Position numbers and translations under genes: made by a program. From contig QMZU01000027.1 in NCBI GenBank assembly GCA_003663345.1, forward strand, positions 1-7,759: a DNA stretch of 7,759 nt, written 5' to 3'. Each line of letters opens with the position of its first letter. Position 1 is the stretch's first letter. Under the pieces are notes generated by a model. It made no database searches. It was not told where the DNA came from and was given only the letters and a program-made list of their open reading frames with translations. This DNA comes from Candidatus Aenigmatarchaeota archaeon (GTDB lineage Archaea > Aenigmatarchaeota > Aenigmatarchaeia > PWEA01 > B50-G16). Positions 6,301 to 7,759 of this stretch are shown in pieces.

Positions 6301-7718
6301 TTCAGCCATACCAGATCAAAGAATCCGTTCTTCCAGAGTCTATCCTGCCATTCGGGATATGAGACTCTTACCGTTACATTATGATAGTGGATTGTTCCAT
6401 TCTCATCATCATGTTCAATATGTATTATTTTTTCCCAGTTAATTCCGGTAGGAAGATGTGTATCTGGTACGATTATTTCGGTTTTTGAAGGACCCGGCGT
6501 TTCGTACTCGATTTCATAAATTCTTGTTTCCTTGGGCTTAATTTTTTCGGGCTTTGTAGAAGCCTTGAGACCCTTTTGGAGATTCTTAGATACTATGTTA
6601 ATATTAAACGCTTTGTTTGGTATTCTGAAGTTGATCACTCTTTCATCGATTTCGATGTGGTGAGGGTTCGTGACTCTTATTACTTTTTTCCACCTAACAG
6701 GTTTTCCGACCTCTGCCGGACCCTGAATTACTTCTATCTCTTCTATATCTAGGAGAAGATTGCAGTTGACAAAAATCTTTACTGATTTTGAATTGTTTAT
6801 TGATTCGTTATTCACATCGACGACCTTTGCAGTTATTGTGTAGCTTCTGTTACAGATCAGTGGTGTGAGCGTTATCCAACCATCTAGAGACTCGTTTACA
6901 TCAAGGTGTGCTGTTACTCTATCTCTACTTGTATTGAAACCTTCAGGGATTTCAAAAAAGAGTGTGATGTTTGAGGAAGCGTTGAAAGAGGTGACCCTAT
7001 AGGAGATGTTGAATTCTTCGGAAAGGTTCACATATTGGGGTGCGGAGACGTCCAGAACAAGCTGGGGGAGAATTAAAGAAGTTATATTGGTTTCGTTAGT
7101 GATTTTAAGGGTTTCATTGCCGGTCTGGTTAGTTTCTGTTAAACTCTGGTTCAATTCTTCTGTAAGATTTCCACTGGTCTCATTTATTTTAGACTCATTT
7201 GTCGGTAGGGCTTCTGGTTGGTTTCTTGATTTCGGCCCAAGAGGAATTTCGTTAGAGAATGAAGGGTTAAGATAGTCCCCTCCTTCAAAAACCGCTCTGG
7301 CTGTATGGGTTCCACTCTCAAGTTCGGACAGATCTGCTATGACTATTCCGTCCGGACCTGTTTTGTTTACTGTAAACAATATATCATCGATGTAGAATAT
7401 TATTTCTTTTCCTTCAAGAGGCGTTGAGTTATCGAGGAGAAGCTGGGAAACGAGATTACCATTATTTTCTTCCAGAGTGAGGATAGTGTCAGCGAATACC
7501 GATATCTTACCTTCTTTTCTGATTTCAAATACCTCTTCAGGAGGTCCGCCAATCGAACCGTTCCCCTGTATCATCATGCCTGTTATGGATGATTCGTGTG
7601 ATACGTGAAGTGTGGATGTTGTGGAGAGGATTGAAAAGATGTTCATGAGAAAGAATGGAATAAGTATGCCTGCCAGGGCGATGCTGCCGAACTTGCTCAT
7701 GGATTTCTTATTTACCAT
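1..7718 (-). CDS. Giant repeat-rich secreted/cell-surface protein, C-terminus beyond window
   Basis: One frame runs from the ATG at 7718 to the left edge: 2572 codons, no stop. An in-frame TGA at 7724-7722 excludes an earlier start; an in-frame ATG at 7700 is the alternative. The product has an N-terminal hydrophobic segment (residues about 12-31), an Ig-like domain (71-160), a sequon-rich linker (164-213), a beta-sandwich (222-318), an 'AEVGKPV' domain (320-456), a Cys-rich region with DxDGxG loops (457-673), two 557-residue super-repeats (674-1787) and NEW3/CARDB/DUF11-like modules (1788-2572). About 110 N-x-S/T sequons, scarce Lys after residue 500 and abundant Thr, Ser, Asn and Tyr indicate an exported glycoprotein. 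I infer an S-layer-like or adhesive stalk role, because such module chains are typically structural. No catalytic motif was seen. The membrane anchor or sorting signal, if any, would lie outside the window. The ORF is certain; its function is not. Confidence 0.95.
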   Translation of the reverse strand, partial: MVNKKSMSKFGSIALAGILIPFFLMNIFSILSTTSTLHVSHESSITGMMIQGNGSIGGPPEEVFEIRKEGKISVFADTILTLEENNGNLVSQLLLDNSTPLEGKEIIFYIDDILFTVNKTGPDGIVIADLSELESGTHTARAVFEGGDYLNPSFSNEIPLGPKSRNQPEALPTNESKINETSGNLTEELNQSLTETNQTGNETLKITNETNITSLILPQLVLDVSAPQYVNLSEEFNISYRVTSFNASSNITLFFEIPEGFNTSRDRVTAHLDVNESLDGWITLTPLICNRSYTITAKVVDVNNESINNSKSVKIFVNCNLLLDIEEIEVIQGPAEVGKPVRWKKVIRVTNPHHIEIDERVINFRIPNKAFNINIVSKNLQKGLKASTKPEKIKPKETRIYEIEYETPGPSKTEIIVPDTHLPTGINWEKIIHIEHDDENGTIHYHNVTVRVSYPEWQDRLWKNGFFDLVWLNGTEKLFNKPTSVLHDPAHNVTFMDTDGNGIDDTILFTVPKLSAADYGLPGYSCVDYQDSVAWSAANKQTNSFTWTPEYNCLSEGLDCQMVNFTIQNRFVITGAGSAEGYVYIVNPQDSTHYYPIYDSDPAARDSDGDGVVGPEWSCNRLYGTQPADYQGATCNLTSLGFNTSSFTVYVRGGNKIVTDVFYVNYTWCWQPAKPQMRNMVVRSANTTLKTGGWGEVWNFTVEVMDPQGDDVNVSAWYNDTASDDVIHTYVGSEMCYSCSDWTNVTIQYTGFTCSDVSKRYYYKVNATDGTYGNQLGPSATEYIDIEKDDVSVYNMTPIFDATINRSQATEFVVSVFDDDSGSYVGSGVYGKISFLPPGSIIYEDNIIQTNSSGYLVKSMSQSDWTCDNSKLGTWWWKGGTSGDSCYKDNITDSARFSLVGDLTNSITKPDGTTNYTRGDTITFNGTVVDDCGNAITSGATVVFKMKQDTTVVDQCTATYDSGKGVWECSITTDVTYPVGYYNVTMESSLTNFNNGFDEVINAFYLKSAPLLEDATVTPSTDGWGVNRTFSVNVTDNVGDTVTVRLWTATDPNGPWTQVGNPKQCTDCDDTVLSWNQSYTCNDYITSAARYFKFNATDTEDSATETSAQLFSLQKDQVMIEYISGNESTATPYTPAEFILRAYDLDVDDYNIINDLYINFNVTTTSYAGPDKNVGNNLTQSDGYVYFYFTPDQDFSTGPRRWMGYVNLGQSSCYDYNESENFTVNINVNWPPKYANETVNGVTSGASAGWATTWNFSVEVMDAESDDLNVTLYIDTGSGWNEVETKYCYSCSSWTEIKFNTTFSCSDITQVAKYKFEIKDNSSNTNQTTEHTFEIKKEQIFLDYVHGNGTTANRLGSQTALLVFRVQDENTTYLENFPIKFYVTIDGSTPYSDSNFVNTTNSSGYANLYFNPTCLGDYSDAPKFRVGIQTWKTLLNDSLLNCYQQNDSSDYFYTNLQVWGDITLDFQKPDGTETPTQEDKISFLGATTDDCGDPLTANVSYFSNHTSQDFECTPVSQVGANAFTCDWQTNITTPEGWYNATMSAVASYHYSNYTVNYGTPGLFYLSPVYKLNNPSVVPTHHGWGYRNWNFSVVASSGDDDPNNVTILLAKGSPTGFTECSDCVNQTPVTCVYPDCLNRTVFWYKNFTYQDRGSWFFKFQLATKETSGYDTFTLTKDNVTVEYDTGNNSNPSLNTPVNLSVKVYDMIAETYNLSPSAKVTFELLHSNYIGGAKQIGTVYTDSAGYATLEFTPTCEYVAGPQEWRAYIASDDPAYNYNESENFTITLDLTGCEATVSIDQNYTPSETFQYKNFTIRAVVTSYVADSSDVYAELAVPQDWEVDSRIKYIGPVQQGSSKDVYWTVNATTSDTFNVSLTVNNSVGSQDSEYFIITNYEFLNSTATTPVTIGPGESSTLGFECLDARYRVAGYELSLDSAGTSARIYVYNNSEFDEVVNYLLVSGETNTTIDLLDNQMGPNGSGYCLLKIENSGENELSVNYAKLTSYLSRRADVVEILPEIDGTETHSLDMDDTLFNVTVKLFNSLGATLSGNLTLIMRDESNTIVNSSSKQVSLPLGISTETFENINTSSWSQGRYRIKVHLEYSGNTSEMYEDISKRNISYEIRYTKYICPSTTGNITILVNHNFLDDVVYNISMETPSGWQAQPDYTLINASSIQSYEVSFNLTSPSNIENATVNVSIKYTLPHKTSILKPSFEMENNNQSVIEVIRETPSRVSPGKVFESNLIVHNKGCAASSGVTVQENIKPGWTPANPGIKGDVELVSSSTDLENNIITWELGTIGVNKYALLTYQIKAPVSSAETGYTRWNLTDGTKEYREFENYNLITANYTNESHLEFDLESIQRSEYPWPEPRSVQPNISYNFSLKVTNIGDITANNWTVELFIPSACDILAAYDGGQINSTFNSISWNVTGLGSRSYEYFNFTLNCSETEKQIFRVTAERDTRNSTSYSDLVSYSCAGEECSSEVTHTFTDPGMPYESLSSINMSIYHDISTTGVTIGEGYVYMKDDSGNNRVSWQNYSFENRSLQVYSYYFPDSGFVSSSRDILLYAHTDGRESK
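309..668 (-). other. Second DUF11/CARDB-like module (residues about 2351-2470)
   Basis: Shows 'SVQPNISYNFSLKVTNIGDITANNWTVEL' with the hallmark 'V.N.GD..A.N..V.L..P', then 'SISWNVTGLGSRSYEYFNFTLNC' where 'I.W...GLG..S......' is the DUF11 closing element. Cys2403 and Cys2442 could form a disulfide. It follows the preceding DUF11-like module closely. Confidence 0.55.
669..1064 (-). other. DUF11-like conserved repeat module (residues about 2219-2350)
   Basis: The stretch beginning 'ETPSRVSPGKVFESNLIVHN' and continuing 'KGCAASSGVTVQENIKPGW', 'NNIITWELGTIG' and 'YALLTYQIKAP' matches the DUF11 pattern: V.PG..F......V.N.G...A..V.V.E...PGW, then .I.W.LG.I......L.Y....P. DUF11 modules are common stalk domains of bacterial and archaeal surface proteins. 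Cys2248 replaces a usually small residue. Match made by eye. Confidence 0.6.
1065..1340 (-). other. Short NEW3-like module (residues 2127-2218)
   Basis: Starts at Cys2127 in 'CPSTTGNITILVNHNF' and continues with 'VYNISMETPSGWQAQP', 'SSIQSYEVSFNLTSP' and 'ATVNVSIKYTLP'. The order of an N-terminal strand, a 'P.GW' element, then 'S...Y.V.F.LT.P' is the NEW3/alpha-galactosidase-associated type of sandwich. Seven sequons lie in this and the following linker stretch. Confidence 0.5.
1341..2018 (-). other. Beta-rich region without a recognised family (residues about 1901-2126)
   Basis: Probably two or three beta-sandwich domains. Visible landmarks are Cys1917 in 'FECLDARYRV', 'ARIYVYNNSEFDEVV', a 'GYCLLKIEN' strand, 'LPEIDGTETHSLDMDDTLFNVTVKLFNSLG', a 'SLPLGISTETFENINTSSW' strand pair and 'GRYRIKVHLEYSGN'. 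The last two resemble the middle and end of an Ig/CARDB fold. About nine sequons occur here. I do not recognise a specific family and see no catalytic motif. Confidence 0.4.
2019..2357 (-). other. NEW3-like beta-sandwich module (residues about 1788-1900)
   Basis: The segment 'FTIRAVVTSYVADSSDVYAEL' followed by 'VPQDWEV', 'IKYIGPVQQGSSKDVYWTVNA' and 'NVSLTVNNS' follows the NEW3/CARDB plan: an unpaired-partner strand, a mild 'P..W.V', then 'G....V.W.V.A' and a closing strand. Cys1790 sits at its start. It begins directly after the second super-repeat and marks the change from A/B/C modules to a different domain type. Confidence 0.5.
2358..4028 (-). repeat. Super-repeat copy 2, module order A-B-C-A-B (residues 1231-1787)
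   Basis: This copy repeats copy 1 in the same order and at nearly the same spacing. A3 (3714-4028) has AGWATTWNFSVEVMD and cysteines 1288, 1291 and 1305. B3 (3342-3713) opens IKKEQIFLDY and has NSSGYANLYFNPTC. C2 (3009-3341) has GDITLDFQKPDGTE, TTDDCGDPL and PEGWYNATM. A4 (2700-3008) has HGWGYRNWNFSV and cysteines 1619, 1622, 1630 and 1635. B4 (2358-2699) opens LTKDNVTVEYDTG, has SAGYATLEFTPTC and ends YNYNESENFT. Key Trp residues (694, 1024, 1250, 1583) are 330, 226 and 333 residues apart, so equivalent A modules are 556 and 559 apart. Confidence 0.8.
4029..5699 (-). repeat. Super-repeat copy 1, module order A-B-C-A-B (residues 674-1230)
   Basis: Module A1 (5358-5699) has GWGEVWNFTVEVMD and the cysteines 736, 739 and 754. 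B1 (5019-5357) opens EKDDVSVYN, carries TNSSGY and an unusual Trp triplet (875-877). C1 (4698-5018) has GDLTNSITKPDGTTN, VVDDCGNAI and PVGYYNVTM. A2 (4380-4697) has DGWGVNRTFSVNVTD and cysteines 1065, 1068 and 1081. B2 (4029-4379) opens LQKDQVMIEY and ends YDYNESENFT. All look like beta-sandwich domains; B, with its '(S/D)(S/A/D)GY' turn, recalls Big_1/invasin-type Ig domains. The borders are approximate. Confidence 0.8.
5700..6350 (-). other. Cys-rich region with two calcium-loop-like motifs (residues 457-673)
   Basis: Two Asp-rich loops are visible: DTDGNGIDD (497-505) and DSDGDGVVGPEW (606-617). Both match the DxDGxGxxD-type calcium loops of thrombospondin type 3 and EF-hand-like repeats; the second lacks the final acidic residue at the usual place but has Glu616. 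Between and around them lie at least six cysteines (from Cys526, in 'GYSCVDYQD', to the 'WCWQP' at about 668-672). This region leads directly into the first super-repeat. Calcium rigidifying the junction is an inference. Confidence 0.5.
6351..6761 (-). other. 'AEVGKPV' domain resembling archaeal giant surface proteins (residues 320-456)
   Basis: Contains QGPAEVGKPVRWKKVIRV (residues 332-349), then a Lys-rich stretch (378-396), YEIEYETPGP (401-410) and a strand HYHNVTVRVSYPE (444-456). From memory, the order 'QG.AE.GKPV.W.K', 'Y...Y.TP.P' and 'HY.NVT' recurs in very large secreted proteins of DPANN and some other archaea. I cannot confirm this here. Unlike the rest of the protein it is Lys-rich and Cys-free, and its coding DNA is near 35% GC. 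Confidence 0.45.
6765..7055 (-). other. Beta-sandwich (CARDB/Ig-like) domain (residues about 222-318)
   Basis: Starts 'LDVSAPQYVNLSEEFNISYRV', the usual opening of a CARDB/Ig-like module: a strand, a Pro, then an aromatic or Leu plus an acidic pair. It ends 'SKSVKIFVNC'. Nine sequons lie in about 100 residues. The first cysteines of the protein appear here, one in the 'LICNRS' stretch near residue 283 and Cys319 just past the domain; they could pair. The call rests on strand pattern only. Confidence 0.5.
7080..7229 (-). other. Asn/Thr/Glu-rich linker dense in N-glycosylation sequons (residues 164-213)
   Basis: Eight N-x-S/T sequons fall within 40 residues (Asn174, 179, 184, 190, 197, 201, 208 and 211), mostly as NET, NES, NQS and NQT. 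The segment has almost no hydrophobic residues and separates two folded domains near the membrane-proximal end. It is likely an extended, heavily glycosylated spacer, if the host has the archaeal AglB pathway. Confidence 0.7.
7239..7508 (-). other. N-terminal Ig-like domain (residues about 71-160)
   Basis: Residues 71-160 read as a compact beta-sandwich: strands at ISVFADTILTL, KEIIFYIDDILFTV, GIVIADLSEL and HTARAVFEG. The pattern 'G..I.FYIDD' then 'T...G....DLS.L..GTHT..A.F.G...Y..S' is typical of archaeal and bacterial Ig-like (Big/CARDB-type) repeats, where a short 'Y..S' tail ends the fold. It has no cysteine. The assignment is by pattern only. Confidence 0.55.
7611..7718 (-). other. N-terminal signal peptide or signal anchor (residues 1-36)
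   Basis: The first residues carry a basic n-region (Lys4, Lys5, Lys9) followed by an uncharged stretch from about Gly11 to Leu31, including IALAGILIPFFLMNIF, and then a polar Ser/Thr region at 32-36. This is the layout of a Sec signal peptide or uncleaved anchor. No clear AxA cleavage site and no lipobox (no Cys in the first 280 residues) is seen, so cleavage is uncertain. Both candidate starts (Met1 and Met7) keep the hydrophobic core. Confidence 0.8.
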
Positions 7719-7758
7719 AACTCAGAACCACTCCGAAATTCTTTTCACCTATGTCAGA
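7708..7758 (-). CDS. Possible 3' end of an upstream gene overlapping the giant gene's start
   Basis: Reading from 7758, the only frame open through the upstream bases encodes SDIGEKNFGVVLSYGK and then TAA at 7710-7708. The other two frames hit TGA and TAG within the first few codons. The peptide is protein-like (alternating hydrophobic residues, a Gly-Val-Val core), so this could be the C-terminus of a preceding minus-strand gene. It would overlap the giant ORF by 11 bases (7718-7708), a common arrangement for translationally coupled genes in an operon. With only 16 codons visible, chance openness is quite possible. No family can be assigned. Confidence 0.4.
   Translation of the reverse strand, partial: SDIGEKNFGVVLSYGK
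7731..7734 (-). promoter_or_regulatory. Candidate Shine-Dalgarno GGAG for the giant ORF
   Basis: GGAG lies 12 bases upstream of the ATG at 7718, a longer gap than usual. A better match, AGGTGA (7750-7745), is 26 bases upstream, which is too far to serve this ATG directly. The alternative ATG at 7700 has no purine-rich SD-like site at normal spacing. This mildly favours 7718 as the start, perhaps helped by coupling to an overlapping upstream gene. No TATA box is visible in the 41 upstream bases, so any promoter lies outside the window. Confidence 0.35.
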
Positions 7759-7759
7759 A

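Noticed and set aside
1..7759. tRNA, rRNA, transposase, integrase or attachment site
   Set aside because: Coding sequence covers all but about 41 bases, and no cloverleaf, IS-like inverted repeats or transposase motifs were seen on either strand.

Overview
The window is almost entirely one gene. A single reading frame on the minus strand starts at an ATG at 7718 and stays open to base 1. That is 2572 complete codons plus two bases, with no stop or frameshift, and the C-terminus lies beyond the window. It encodes a giant secreted or cell-surface protein with a hydrophobic N-terminal signal/anchor. The rest is an extracellular chain of beta-sandwich (Ig-like, NEW3/CARDB-like and DUF11-like) modules. 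I counted about 110 N-x-S/T sequons by hand, along with regularly placed cysteine pairs and two DxDGxG calcium-loop-like motifs. No enzymatic domain was recognised.

The organism is most likely an archaeon. The sequon density fits an N-glycosylated archaeal envelope protein. A segment around residues 330-455 recalls, from memory only, a motif common in giant surface proteins of DPANN archaea (Aenigmarchaeota, Woesearchaeota and relatives). There is no RNA gene or housekeeping gene here to fix the lineage, so this remains an inference, and a bacterial origin is not excluded.

Layout in protein order (right to left in the window): signal/anchor (about 7611-7718); Ig-like domain (7239-7508); linker packed with sequons (7080-7229); beta-sandwich domain (6765-7055); the 'AEVGKPV' domain (6351-6761); Cys-rich part with two DxDGxG motifs (5700-6350); two successive copies of a roughly 557-residue super-repeat, each built as modules A-B-C-A-B (5699-4029 and 4028-2358); then an array of NEW3/CARDB/DUF11-like modules running off the left edge (2357-1). 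GC content steps up from about 35% to 48-60% near 6100-6200, between the N-terminal part and the Cys-rich part.

Upstream of the giant gene only 41 bases are visible. They may hold the last codons of another minus-strand gene that ends at 7708 and overlaps the giant start by 11 bases, which would suggest co-transcription. The main points of interest are the protein's size, the higher-order duplication, the conserved three-cysteine motif and the composition step. I saw no mobile element, CRISPR array, RNA gene or plus-strand gene.
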